From Alistipes sp. (GTDB lineage: Bacteria; Bacteroidota; Bacteroidia; Bacteroidales; Rikenellaceae): a stretch of DNA of 64,000 bases. The position numbers and the translations under genes were made by a program. The stretch spans positions 1 through 64,000 of the forward strand of contig JAFXHE010000001.1 of assembly GCA_017536555.1 (NCBI GenBank), given 5' to 3'. Under the pieces are notes generated by a model. The model searched no databases. It was given only the letters and a program-made list of their open reading frames with translations, and was not told the origin of the DNA. Shown in pieces: positions 9,199-17,395 of the stretch (positions are counted from its first letter, which is position 1; every line of letters starts with the position of its first letter).

Positions 9199-9555
9199 AT
9201 GAAAAAAACAATTGAAGTTCGATACAATGATGGTATTCATTTCATAGATGCTGAAATCTATAAGAGAGGAGATTATACCTTCGGTCTATATTGGGATTCA
9301 AAAAAATATGAATTCACTATAGTAGAAACCTCGACGGGGTTTATGGTCGGTTCTTTATCATATCGCGACACAAGATGCCCACGACAAGATATGATAAATA
9401 AAGTAATTGAATTAGTGGACACTGGAGAAATGGGGAGAGGAATTGCCAAGGCTAAAGAACGCTTAAGGCAGAAGGTCAGAACTCTAAAACAGGAGATAAC
9501 AAGTATAGAGCAAAAAATATATGATTTAGAGCGCACATTGAACACACACCTATAA
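9199..9555 (+). CDS. Hypothetical phage protein with C-terminal coiled coil
   Basis: 118 aa. The N-terminal half is beta-rich; residues ~78-118 form a charged coiled coil (RLRQKVRTLKQEITSIEQKI). It lies 11 bp after the primase gene in the same direction, so it is probably in the replication operon. No family recognised. Confidence 0.6.
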   Translation: MKKTIEVRYNDGIHFIDAEIYKRGDYTFGLYWDSKKYEFTIVETSTGFMVGSLSYRDTRCPRQDMINKVIELVDTGEMGRGIAKAKERLRQKVRTLKQEITSIEQKIYDLERTLNTHL

Positions 9556-9603
9556 TGTGAGAGATTTGAAAGTTTTGCATAAATCTTCAAAAAATTTCAA
9601 GCG

Positions 9604-9918
9604 ATGAAACCAATATATGTAATTACGAGGGCGCACAACAACCTCCCTCATAATAGGAAGCAAGCAGAGTTAGAGAATTATCTTCGAGGGCTAATACACA
9701 TTTCTCTTACCCAAGAGGAACGCAGACAGTTAGAGAGAGATATCGATGGCGTAGTGCGCTTCTTAAACTTGAAGTACCCTCGAGTTGCGGAGTATTTTAT
9801 TTCCAAAGATGAAGGTTGGATATCGATAAACGCAAAAGGAGGCGACAAAAGCATCTATATAGTCATCGAGCAAATAGGAAAGAGCTATTCCGAATATAAG
9901 AACGATATAGTTCATTAG
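9604..9918 (+). CDS. Hypothetical early phage protein
   Basis: 104 aa, soluble, no signal peptide or membrane segment. The middle (LTQEERRQLERDIDGVVRFL) is helical and the C-terminal third is beta-like. It lies in the early region between primase and the repeat cluster. No domain recognised; support comes from length and same-strand packing. Confidence 0.5.
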   Translation: MKPIYVITRAHNNLPHNRKQAELENYLRGLIHISLTQEERRQLERDIDGVVRFLNLKYPRVAEYFISKDEGWISINAKGGDKSIYIVIEQIGKSYSEYKNDIVH

Positions 9919-9955
9919 GTGAGCTAAAAAGTAAGCTTAAGAAAGACTTAAGAGG

Positions 9956-10231
9956 ATGAAAGAAAAGATGCTTTATTTAGCGTTTGTGATGCGAAATTTT
10001 GGGAGAAGCTTGCTTGATGCAAGCAAATCCCTTTCTGAAGAATCAAGGCTGTTAAAACGCTTAAAAATAGCAAAACCTAAAAAGTGCGACTACATTAACT
10101 ACATTCACTACATTACTAATAGAGAGAGAGTTAAACAAAAAATACAATGTAGTTTTTGCCTTCAAAAAAACTACACAAAACTACAAAGGAGAAGAAGGAG
10201 TGTCCTAAAAACTACAACCAAAAATGTGTAG
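9956..10231 (+). CDS. Doubtful small ORF overlapping the CTACA repeat cluster
   Basis: An open frame of 91 codons whose second half runs through the CTACA repeats and translates to a lysine- and arginine-rich low-complexity tail. The first ~45 residues (YLAFVMRNFGRSLLDASKSL) could be a genuine helical peptide. The repeats argue that at least the 3' half is not selected as protein, so this is reported only as possible. Confidence 0.25.
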   Translation: MKEKMLYLAFVMRNFGRSLLDASKSLSEESRLLKRLKIAKPKKCDYINYIHYITNRERVKQKIQCSFCLQKNYTKLQRRRRSVLKTTTKNV

Positions 10232-10279
10232 TTTTGTAACTAACTGATATACAGCAGTGTAGTTTTGTAGTTTGTGTAG
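10090..10279. repeat. CTACA/TGTAG repeat cluster, candidate phage replication origin
   Basis: Eleven copies of a pentamer core in 190 bp. CTACA starts at 10090, 10099, 10108 (9-bp spacing), 10171, 10181 and 10212. The reverse TGTAG starts at 10148, 10227, 10258, 10266 and 10275. Several are extended to ACTACA-AAAACTACA-like and TGTAGTTTTGTAG units, so direct and inverted arrays face each other. Iteron arrays of this kind near a primase/helicase gene are typical of replication origins; an operator array is the alternative. Confidence 0.55.
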
Positions 10280-10298
10280 TCGCAAAAAACAGTGTGAT

Positions 10299-10598
10299 AT
10301 GATGGATATTATGGATATACCAGAAGACGAATTTAATCGGTACTACAGGTTGCTGATTCCTCGATTGCTTCGCTATAAACCTCGAGAGTGGGTGCCTATT
10401 GCTATACTTGCAAAAGACCCAACTCGTTTTATGGAGGTCGTAGTTTGTATGAACAACCATCGCTTCTTCGACGACAATCAAGGTTTTAGTCTTATCGAGG
10501 TTAGTAATGACGAGAAGTGTATCCGCATATCTCCTTCAAACCTGGAACTCTACCATATCGACGACTATAGATGGAAATGGAAAAAATATATAAAGTAG
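10299..10598 (+). CDS. Hypothetical phage protein
   Basis: About 99 aa from the ATG at 10299 (MMDIMDIPEDEFNRYY); an upstream extension would run back into the repeat array and is unlikely. Acidic N-terminus, then a basic amphipathic segment (LLIPRLLRYKPREWVPIAIL) and a WKWKKYIK tail. It lies immediately right of the candidate origin and 9 bp before the next gene. No family recognised. Confidence 0.55.
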   Translation: MMDIMDIPEDEFNRYYRLLIPRLLRYKPREWVPIAILAKDPTRFMEVVVCMNNHRFFDDNQGFSLIEVSNDEKCIRISPSNLELYHIDDYRWKWKKYIK

Positions 10599-10607
10599 TA
10601 ATGCCTT

Positions 10608-11129
10608 ATGATAGTGAAATTCAAAGTGGACTCACAGATGTATGCTGACTATATGACATACCTCTTTCCTCCTGATGATGATGGTGTGCTGAAGATTACA
10701 TCAGAACACCTTTTGGGAAAATTGTTTATTGCACATTGTCGAGAAGCTCCCAGACCTATATTTGGTCTTGATGGCGAACTTATCGTAACTCTTCGCCTTC
10801 CTCAGTGTGAAGCAACCCAGAACCTACGAAGCAAATTTCTCTTTTATAATGCTGGAGATATGATCCAACTCAACAAAGCTTTGCAGGCAGTGTTTGACTT
10901 GGATTTTATGGGCTACTATCGCAAAGGGCAGGCTGCGGAATTTGCCAAGAAAGATATCGTAGAGGCATTCGTTGTGTCAAGAAAGCTCGTGTCTGCTGAT
11001 TATGTCGAAGCGTTGAATAAGCGAGCTTATCGCAGACAGCAAAGAGCAGCTGCCTCACTCGTCAAAAAACTGCTACGAAAATCATACTACATTGATGAGT
11101 CTATTGACGACTCTGGATTGAAAAAATAA
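10608..11129 (+). CDS. Hypothetical phage protein with basic C-terminus
   Basis: 173 aa. The first ~120 residues look globular; residues ~125-160 are strongly basic and helical (KRAYRRQQRAAASLVKKLL), which could bind nucleic acid. It lies shortly upstream of the first late-type promoter (11500), so it or the next gene could encode the factor that recognises that promoter class. That role is an inference from position and charge only. Confidence 0.6.
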   Translation: MIVKFKVDSQMYADYMTYLFPPDDDGVLKITSEHLLGKLFIAHCREAPRPIFGLDGELIVTLRLPQCEATQNLRSKFLFYNAGDMIQLNKALQAVFDLDFMGYYRKGQAAEFAKKDIVEAFVVSRKLVSADYVEALNKRAYRRQQRAAASLVKKLLRKSYYIDESIDDSGLKK

Positions 11130-11166
11130 TTTATCGCCAAATCGTAATTTTATCTCCGATTTAACA

Positions 11167-11490
11167 ATGATACAGATAGTTGAAAAAATCTACATTAAGA
11201 TTGCGGATGTTCCTTCTCCCGAGTGGTCAGAACTTCCCATTGTTCCAGCAACCGCCAAAATTGAAACTGAAATTTCAAAAGAAGAAGCAGGATGGCTACG
11301 GACAACCGAATTGAAAGCTACACTCTCTCGTAAACACCCTTGGTTATTTCGTAACTTGATTGTTAATGTGCTTCTGGATGATGGTAAAACCTTGTCAATT
11401 GGTAGCTCGGATATCCCCGTTCACTTCACTTTGGAGCGTTCTAATGCTCGTGAGGTTTCATTTAAGCATAAAACACGGGCTGATATGTAG
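11167..11490 (+). CDS. Hypothetical phage protein
   Basis: 107 aa, beta-rich, no signal peptide. It ends 10 bp before the GTCCTTTT box of the first late-type promoter and is the last gene before the head block. No domain recognised. Confidence 0.55.
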   Translation: MIQIVEKIYIKIADVPSPEWSELPIVPATAKIETEISKEEAGWLRTTELKATLSRKHPWLFRNLIVNVLLDDGKTLSIGSSDIPVHFTLERSNAREVSFKHKTRADM

Positions 11491-11499
11491 TCTTGTATA

Positions 11500-11534
11500 G
11501 TCCTTTTTGTGTGTTGCTTATGCCCTTACCTTTG
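11500..11534 (+). promoter_or_regulatory. Phage late-type promoter 1: GTCCTTTT-N19-TAnnTTTG
   Basis: GTCCTTTT at 11500-11507, exactly 19 bp, then TACCTTTG at 11527-11534. It stands ahead of the head gene block, and the first in-frame ATG after it is 11548. Same architecture as the sites at 28346, 35111 and 45055. Confidence 0.75.
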
Positions 11535-11547
11535 TGAAAAAAGATTT

Positions 11548-12417
11548 ATGGTCATAGCTAAACACTCAAAGAACAACCTTCAACTTGCTCTTGACATTTG
11601 TCGAGGGCAATGGCTTGTTGCTAATGCCGAGGCTCTTTTGCCGATAGCATTAGACTTCTTATCTCACATACCTCCACAAGTCGAAGCTGACGATTTTACT
11701 CCGACGGCATTTGCTTCAGATACTTTTGGGCGTTCTGCCCTTACTGATGGTGCTTCTCCTGGTCAAAAGTGCGTAGTGGTTATCCCTATGCACGGCACCA
11801 TCACAAAGTATGACACTTGTACCAGCACAGGCACTACCACAATTTCTGCCGAATTATTGAGGTTGGCAGCAGACAAGAATGTTGTCGGCGTAGTCCTCGA
11901 TATCGATAGTGGAGGTGGTGCTTGTAATGCAATTCCTCCTATGGTAGCAGCTATTTCCAAAGTCAAAGCAATGGGCAAACCCATTGTCGCACATTGCGAC
12001 TTTTGTGCTTCTGCTGCTTATTGGATTGCCTCACAGTGCGATGCTATATTTGCTGACAATAATATGTCTGAATTTGGCTCTATTGGTGTGATGGTTCAGA
12101 TTCTCGACTCTCGGGTAAATCGAGATGGAGAAAAGGTAATCACAATCTACGCTAATGAGAGTACCGATAAAAACCTCTCATACCGCAAAGCCCTCGATGG
12201 TGATTTTTCTCTGATTAAAGAAGAGATGTCGCCTATTGTTCAAGACTTCCATACCGCTGTTAAGGCTGGTCGCGAAAATCTTAAGTTCGATGCTCCAGGA
12301 GTTCTGTCAGGTGCTGTTTTTCGTGCAGCCAAAGCAATCGACCTCGGACTGGCTAATGCTATGTTAGATCTCGATGGCACCGTTGAGAATGTATTCGCTC
12401 GTGCTACATATAAGTAA
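11548..12417 (+). CDS. S49-family capsid maturation protease
   Basis: 289 aa from ATG 11548. The frame extends upstream to 11509, but that part overlaps the promoter -7 box, so 11548 is preferred. It has the SppA/ClpP-like crotonase-fold pattern of peptidase S49: VVLDIDSGGGACNA, then CDFCASAAYWIASQCDAIFA with the candidate nucleophile serine, and MSEFGSIGVMVQIL. Phage S49 proteins cleave the scaffold or capsid precursor inside the procapsid. It lies directly upstream of the capsid gene with a 19-bp gap, the usual place for such a protease. There is no signal peptide, as expected for a phage rather than a cellular SppA. Confidence 0.85.
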   Translation: MVIAKHSKNNLQLALDICRGQWLVANAEALLPIALDFLSHIPPQVEADDFTPTAFASDTFGRSALTDGASPGQKCVVVIPMHGTITKYDTCTSTGTTTISAELLRLAADKNVVGVVLDIDSGGGACNAIPPMVAAISKVKAMGKPIVAHCDFCASAAYWIASQCDAIFADNNMSEFGSIGVMVQILDSRVNRDGEKVITIYANESTDKNLSYRKALDGDFSLIKEEMSPIVQDFHTAVKAGRENLKFDAPGVLSGAVFRAAKAIDLGLANAMLDLDGTVENVFARATYK

Positions 12418-12436
12418 CATTTAATCCATTTTTCGT

Positions 12437-13939
12437 ATGTCTAAAATTAAAAAATTTCTCAACGAGAACAAGATGGGCAAACTGATTGCTCGCTTGTTAG
12501 GCAAAGAGGAACTTGCTGTTGATGACAACGGTAAGCCCGTGCTCTCGCAGGACGAGAAGACGAAGATCCTCAATCTCTATGGCGATGCCTTCCTCAAAAA
12601 GTTTGAGGAGATGTCGTTTGCTTCTGCTGATGCAGAATCTACCCACGATCTGTTTGATGCCGCAGTCGCTCACGCGCAGGAAGTTGTGCGCCAGGAGAAG
12701 GATGCTGTTATTGCACAGTTGCGTCAGACGATTACTCAGCTCACTGACGAGCCTGAGAATGCGCCTGCTGCCACAGCTGTATCAAGCACGGCATCAACTC
12801 GCCCTCTATTCCGCGCGAATATGACTTTGGGTCATAACAAAGCAGCTGCAGATTATCTCTCGAATGGCGTTCTCGCAGAGAGCACCACAATCGATGTTGC
12901 TGATCTGAAGCAGGAACTTGGTGCGTATTCATCGCAGGGCAACAACCTTGATATGTTGAACGAGGTTTATCAGTCGTTCACTACCAGCAAGGAACTCGAG
13001 TGGAAGCGTGCAGTAACCGAGTATAAGGCTGTATCGGCAAAATCGCTCTCGAATGTTGTGCAGCAGTTCAAAAAAGAGTGGAACGCAAAGGGTGGTGGTA
13101 AATTCACTCTGCTCACCGTAAAGAACTATCGCCACAAGGTTGATTTCCCGATTGACCCTGTTGATGTAGGAGAGAGCTGGTTGTTCCACCTTTACGACGA
13201 GGGCAAGACTCCTGACCAGATGCCGATCACTCGCTACATCGTGTCGCATATCCTTATGCCGCAGATTGGAGAGGATTTGGAGTTGGTTATGACGGGTAAA
13301 GCAAAGTATGTAGAGGGTTCGGATGAAACCTCTGCTACGATGAACGGTATCGAAACCCAGCTTGTCGAGGCTCTTGGAACTGGCACTACGGGTATTCAGT
13401 TCTTCAAGGGTGCTACCAATCTCCTCGAGGCAGATGATGACACAGTCCTCTCTGTTATCGATGACTTCGTTGCCAGCGTTGCTCCTCTCTATCGCAACAA
13501 GCAGATGCCCGTGTACTTGTCGGCAGACTTGTATCTGAAGTACAAGCGAGCCTACAAGAAAAAGTGGGGCGTAGGTAGTGGTACCGAGAATACCCAGTTC
13601 GGCTCTGACCGCGTGGACTTCTCGAACTTCTACCTCAAAGTTCTCGACTGCCTCACTGGCTCGCCTATCTTCTTCAGTACTCCTCGAGGAAACTTCGTTG
13701 GTCTGAAGCATAAGAACCCTCCGCAGTTCATCACTGACATCCAGCGTCACGACAGAGAGGTTCGCTTCTATCTTGAGTTCTGGTATGGCGTAGGTTTCTT
13801 GATTGGCGAGGCTGTGTTCGCATATGTTCCTGCCGGCTACGATCCTTCTACCGTTACCGTATCAGCTCGTCAGGGCGCAGCAGGTAAGTGGGTCACTTCG
13901 TCAGCAGCAGCTGCTAACAACGAGGTCGAGGGAGCATAA
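12437..13939 (+). CDS. Major capsid protein, HK97-like, with N-terminal delta domain
   Basis: 500 aa. Residues ~1-100 are helical and charged, with a predicted coiled coil (AHAQEVVRQEKDAVIAQLRQ), the pattern of a scaffolding delta domain removed by the protease. The rest is a mixed alpha/beta fold with the gene order and C-terminal features (RHDREVRFYLEFWYGVGFLI, then VFAYVPAGYDP) seen in Bacteroides phage capsid proteins. It follows the S49 protease directly. Codon use is more GC-rich at third positions than the neighbours, as often seen for highly expressed genes. The assignment is by context and overall look; no motif is diagnostic. Confidence 0.8.
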   Translation: MSKIKKFLNENKMGKLIARLLGKEELAVDDNGKPVLSQDEKTKILNLYGDAFLKKFEEMSFASADAESTHDLFDAAVAHAQEVVRQEKDAVIAQLRQTITQLTDEPENAPAATAVSSTASTRPLFRANMTLGHNKAAADYLSNGVLAESTTIDVADLKQELGAYSSQGNNLDMLNEVYQSFTTSKELEWKRAVTEYKAVSAKSLSNVVQQFKKEWNAKGGGKFTLLTVKNYRHKVDFPIDPVDVGESWLFHLYDEGKTPDQMPITRYIVSHILMPQIGEDLELVMTGKAKYVEGSDETSATMNGIETQLVEALGTGTTGIQFFKGATNLLEADDDTVLSVIDDFVASVAPLYRNKQMPVYLSADLYLKYKRAYKKKWGVGSGTENTQFGSDRVDFSNFYLKVLDCLTGSPIFFSTPRGNFVGLKHKNPPQFITDIQRHDREVRFYLEFWYGVGFLIGEAVFAYVPAGYDPSTVTVSARQGAAGKWVTSSAAAANNEVEGA

Positions 13940-13966
13940 AGTTTAACCGATTAACATTGTGATATT

Positions 13967-14524
13967 ATGGCTTATCAGAAAGTAAGTATTCCGAAGAATG
14001 GTGATGGCGCAGGTTGCGCCACCGCCAAAGCTTCCGAGATTATCATCATTGATGTTGATGATATCAAGGAAGAGCCTACTCGTACCGTCGGCAATCCTGC
14101 TATGGATGGCGACTACACGCTAAACGAGGGCGCAACTGCTATTGCAATCTATGCCACACCTTCGTCTATCGATTTGCCCGAGGAGTACTCGGGTGATGCC
14201 GATGCTCGAGGTGTTAAGCAGGGCGTGGCTTTCGAGCATCCTGGCAATAGTGTCGAGATTAAAGGCTTCACCGAGGCTTATATGAATAGAGGTGTTGTAA
14301 TCCTGGTGAAGGAGTGTGATGGCTCTGCAGCTGGTCGAACCCAGGCGTTCGGATCGAAGTGCAATCCTCTGTTTATGACCGTAGAGAGCACCAACAACAA
14401 GGATGCTACAAAGCGTAAGTTTACCTTCAAGCAGGAGCTTAACGACAAGTTCTTGCCCGGTGATTATTCTGGCACTGCTGTAACTGTAGCAGCAAAGGCT
14501 GGTGCAAATACGGAGGGTGCATAA
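13967..14524 (+). CDS. Putative decoration or tail-tube protein
   Basis: 185 aa, beta-rich with many small residues and an alanine-rich tail; no cysteine-based or enzymatic motif. It has the codon bias of the capsid gene, suggesting an abundant structural protein. It is 27 bp after the capsid gene and overlaps the next start by one base. A capsid decoration protein or a major tail protein both fit. Confidence 0.6.
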   Translation: MAYQKVSIPKNGDGAGCATAKASEIIIIDVDDIKEEPTRTVGNPAMDGDYTLNEGATAIAIYATPSSIDLPEEYSGDADARGVKQGVAFEHPGNSVEIKGFTEAYMNRGVVILVKECDGSAAGRTQAFGSKCNPLFMTVESTNNKDATKRKFTFKQELNDKFLPGDYSGTAVTVAAKAGANTEGA

Positions 14525-15243
14525 TGGGTAAGGCAAAGACTAAGACTGAATCGGTAGGGGCGGTTGCTCCTACCGCAGTTCAGCCAGAGGAAACCTCTGA
14601 GGTAACTACTTCTGCCACCGAGAGTGTAGCAGAAGAGTTGGCAGCAGCACAACCTGCATCCACTTCGACTAACCCATCATATGCGTTGGTAGTATGTGCT
14701 TATGCAGGTACTGAAGAGTTGGTGCGAAGAGTATGGGAGCAGATGTCGGATGAGCCCTTCCTTATCTTCTCTGTCGCTGATGGTGATGATGATGTGCGTA
14801 TGATTGCTACGCAGATTATTGCTGACGATAGAGTCAATGATGATTTCATTCTTGTTATGCCAAATACTATTCCGTGTTCGCGTATCAAGGGGGCAGAACT
14901 CACATTGCCTGTTGTCTATGTTGATAAGGCTGGCAAAGAGCATTATTCGCATCGCTTGCCGATGTTATTCAGCAAAAGCAAGCTTGTTGAGTTGTACAAC
15001 TCGCCTGAATATTCGGCAGACGAAGAGAGCGATGAAGCTTTTATGCGAGATTACGCAAAGCGTTATTATACTCGCCCTGTGCAGGTGTCGCATAACTTTG
15101 GCAACTATGTTACCATTGTGCAGCGAGGAGATCCTTGCACTGCAGTTGTTGCCGAAGGTATTAGGCGCAGAAAATTTATTTGCGCAAATGCTGTCGGTTT
15201 CAAGGCAATCGAACAGTTTATCGAAACTCTCTTGTCTAAATGA
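14524..15243 (+). CDS. Phage structural-region protein, unknown
   Basis: 239 aa. An alanine/threonine-rich linker (residues ~10-55) precedes a compact domain (YALVVCAYAGTEELVRRVWE). The latter half contains RRRKFICANAVGFKAIEQFI. It overlaps the preceding stop by one base and the following gene by four (ATGA), so the genes are translationally coupled. No family recognised; probably a minor head or connector component. Confidence 0.6.
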   Translation: MGKAKTKTESVGAVAPTAVQPEETSEVTTSATESVAEELAAAQPASTSTNPSYALVVCAYAGTEELVRRVWEQMSDEPFLIFSVADGDDDVRMIATQIIADDRVNDDFILVMPNTIPCSRIKGAELTLPVVYVDKAGKEHYSHRLPMLFSKSKLVELYNSPEYSADEESDEAFMRDYAKRYYTRPVQVSHNFGNYVTIVQRGDPCTAVVAEGIRRRKFICANAVGFKAIEQFIETLLSK

Positions 15244-15923
15244 TAGATGTGATTCATCGCTGGTTAATGTCGGGAGCCGAGGTTCAGGAAGGACTTCGGC
15301 TTCTCGATATTTATGCGCCTAATGCACATCTACATCGCTTGGTGTCTTTACGCCCTGACAAGTTTAAGCATTTGCTAATTCAGAAACTTTCTGCTCTGGC
15401 AGCACAATCTGCCTCTCCTGTTCTGCCGCACTCCAATCGTTCCTCTTTCCGTGAGCAATGGTCGTTTCTTGACGAGGAGGATTGTCCTAACGAGCTCAAG
15501 ATACTTGTGGCAGATAAAATTACAGCGTATCGTAATTACACCTCTGCCCATCGCGAACTTTTTAGCTGTACCTCTCGACAAGATTGTTTTGCAACAGCAA
15601 AAAAAGTAGTAGAAAATTTCCTTGAAAATCGGAAAATTCTCTCCGAGTTAGCATATTACAAAGAGCATCACGCTTTACTCGGGAAGCACCCTATTTTTGG
15701 AGAAGTTAAGCGAATTGCCAAACTTCGCCAATTACCAATCCCTGAACTATTCCGGATAAAAACAAATCTCGAGAAAGTAATATGGCGAATACAAAGTGAA
15801 ATTCGGAAAGGCAATAAGCCTCACTTGGACTCTTCTCGGGAGCAACGATTACAAGCGAAGCGACGAGAACTCGCCGAAATAGAACGAATAATATCTGAAT
15901 ATGGGACTCTTCAACATCTGTGA
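15240..15923 (+). CDS. Phage structural-region protein, helical, unknown
   Basis: 227 aa, almost entirely helical, basic C-terminal third with a coiled-coil segment (REQRLQAKRRELAEIERIIS). ATGA overlap with the previous gene and a 23-bp overlap with the PLD-like gene. No recognised domain; a role in head assembly is assumed from position only. Confidence 0.6.
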   Translation: MIDVIHRWLMSGAEVQEGLRLLDIYAPNAHLHRLVSLRPDKFKHLLIQKLSALAAQSASPVLPHSNRSSFREQWSFLDEEDCPNELKILVADKITAYRNYTSAHRELFSCTSRQDCFATAKKVVENFLENRKILSELAYYKEHHALLGKHPIFGEVKRIAKLRQLPIPELFRIKTNLEKVIWRIQSEIRKGNKPHLDSSREQRLQAKRRELAEIERIISEYGTLQHL

Positions 15924-16506
15924 AATGGTTAATGGTACTGCGACATCTCCTCCATCGGAGCGCAGTACTCGGTCCACTTCAACTATTGAAGCGTTTGAAA
16001 ATTTACACATAGAGAAAGTAAACAGCTTAAAACAACTGCTTGGTCGAGCACCTGGGCGTGGTGAGATATTTTTCCTTTGGACGCTTAATTCCTTCAATGC
16101 ATTCACCTTTATTACCTATGTAATCAAATATTTCGGCACTATCAGGCAGCTCACCTTCTCAACCTATTCGATAAATGAACGAATACTCACATCGTTAGTT
16201 CGATGGTATGACAAAGGTGCTATTGAAAATATCTATATCTGTATTTCTGACTCAATACGCAGTCGAGTACCGAAGGTGAACGACCAGCTTCAGGCTTTTG
16301 CTTCCACTCGTAACATTGAAATAGGCTATGCTTGGAACCACTCAAAGGTTACGCTGATAAGAACAGATGAACACTTTTTTGTCATAGCTGGATCTGGAAA
16401 TTTTAGTGAAAACGCATTAAACGAACAATATATCTTTTTGAACGATGAACGAATCTACAAATTCTTCGATGACTGTATCCGGAATAGGTCTGACAGCAGA
16501 GAATAG
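15901..16506 (+). CDS. Single-HKD phospholipase D-like protein
   Basis: 201 aa. The C-terminal half carries a PLD-superfamily signature: WNHSKVTLI, then VIAGSGNFSENALNEQYIFL, i.e. HxK followed by GSxN. The expected aspartate is shifted by two positions. A single HKD half, as in Nuc-type nucleases, would need to dimerise to form an active site. PLD-like proteins include endonucleases and lipases. It sits inside the head block just before the terminase genes, overlapping both neighbours, so it is likely produced late. Candidate roles are a packaging-linked nuclease or a carried anti-host activity. Confidence 0.65.
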   Translation: MGLFNICEMVNGTATSPPSERSTRSTSTIEAFENLHIEKVNSLKQLLGRAPGRGEIFFLWTLNSFNAFTFITYVIKYFGTIRQLTFSTYSINERILTSLVRWYDKGAIENIYICISDSIRSRVPKVNDQLQAFASTRNIEIGYAWNHSKVTLIRTDEHFFVIAGSGNFSENALNEQYIFLNDERIYKFFDDCIRNRSDSRE

Positions 16507-17395
16507 AGAAGAACTCCTTGCATTAGGAGCTCTTGGATGGTCGGAACACGAGCTTGCGGTATATTTCGGATGGGATGAAGGTGTATTCCACCAGGAGTAT
16601 TCCAATCCTAATAGTGAAATATCTAAACTGCTTCTGCGTGGCAAACTGCAAAAACGAGCAGAAATCGAAATTCGTTTAATGAACGATGCAATTGGTGGTA
16701 ATTTGACAGCTGCCAAGCAGTTCACTGAAGTAATGCGCGACAAAAGTTTCCAACTTTCAAAGCTCGATTTGTTTGGTGGTCCAGCTGACGAAGGTGCGAT
16801 GGAGCGTATTCAGCAGTACATTGATGGAGGTTGTAAGCATACCCTATCACCTGGTGAGCAGATATATATTGATTTGCTTGTTATGATATACTCGCTGGAC
16901 GGACAGCACGGTAAAAGAAATACTATTCGTTTTCTTACTCGACCTCCGTTTGGTTTTACATACTCGAGAGCCAGCGATTTGTATGCAGAGGCAATAGAAA
17001 TGTTCTTTGCCAATCGACAAGTGTCTAAAGATGCAATGAGGGCAAAAACCGCCGATCAATTCGACACTCTACACGCAGCTGCCGTCGCATCTGCAAAAAG
17101 CACTCGCGACTATGAGGTTGCTGCAAACATCTTGGCGCAGAAGGCTAAAGTCTTACGACTCGACCAACCTGACCCCGAGGTGTTACCTCCATCGCAGTAC
17201 CAAAAACAATTCAGAGTGCTATCCTTAACCCCCGAGTCGATAGGCTTACCCCCTGCGAACCGCGACATTCTTGCTGCCCAAATAGATTCGCTCGGGCTCG
17301 ATAGCAGTGTGCGCCGCCGATTGCGTATGGAGGCAGGAATTGACGATGTTGAAATTATAGAACTACTCGAAGATGTCGTACAGGAAGAAGGTTAA
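16445..17395 (+). CDS. Terminase small subunit-like protein
   Basis: 316 aa (or 308 aa from the ATG at 16469). The N-terminal ~100 residues hold a helix-turn-helix-like segment (LGWSEHELAVYFGWDEGVFH) and a helical array typical of DNA-recognising small terminase proteins. The C-terminal part continues the helical pattern. It overlaps the PLD-like gene by 62 bp and the large terminase by 23 bp; position right before the large subunit is the main evidence. Longer than most small terminases. Confidence 0.7.
   Translation: MNESTNSSMTVSGIGLTAENREELLALGALGWSEHELAVYFGWDEGVFHQEYSNPNSEISKLLLRGKLQKRAEIEIRLMNDAIGGNLTAAKQFTEVMRDKSFQLSKLDLFGGPADEGAMERIQQYIDGGCKHTLSPGEQIYIDLLVMIYSLDGQHGKRNTIRFLTRPPFGFTYSRASDLYAEAIEMFFANRQVSKDAMRAKTADQFDTLHAAAVASAKSTRDYEVAANILAQKAKVLRLDQPDPEVLPPSQYQKQFRVLSLTPESIGLPPANRDILAAQIDSLGLDSSVRRRLRMEAGIDDVEIIELLEDVVQEEG

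Noticed and set aside
10090-10279. Possible CRISPR array
   Set aside because: Repeats are only 5-9 bp and in both orientations, and there are no regular spacers; they fit iterons or operators instead.
12929-13750. A 273-codon minus-strand frame opposite the capsid gene
   Set aside because: It is an antisense shadow caused by the strong codon bias of the capsid gene.
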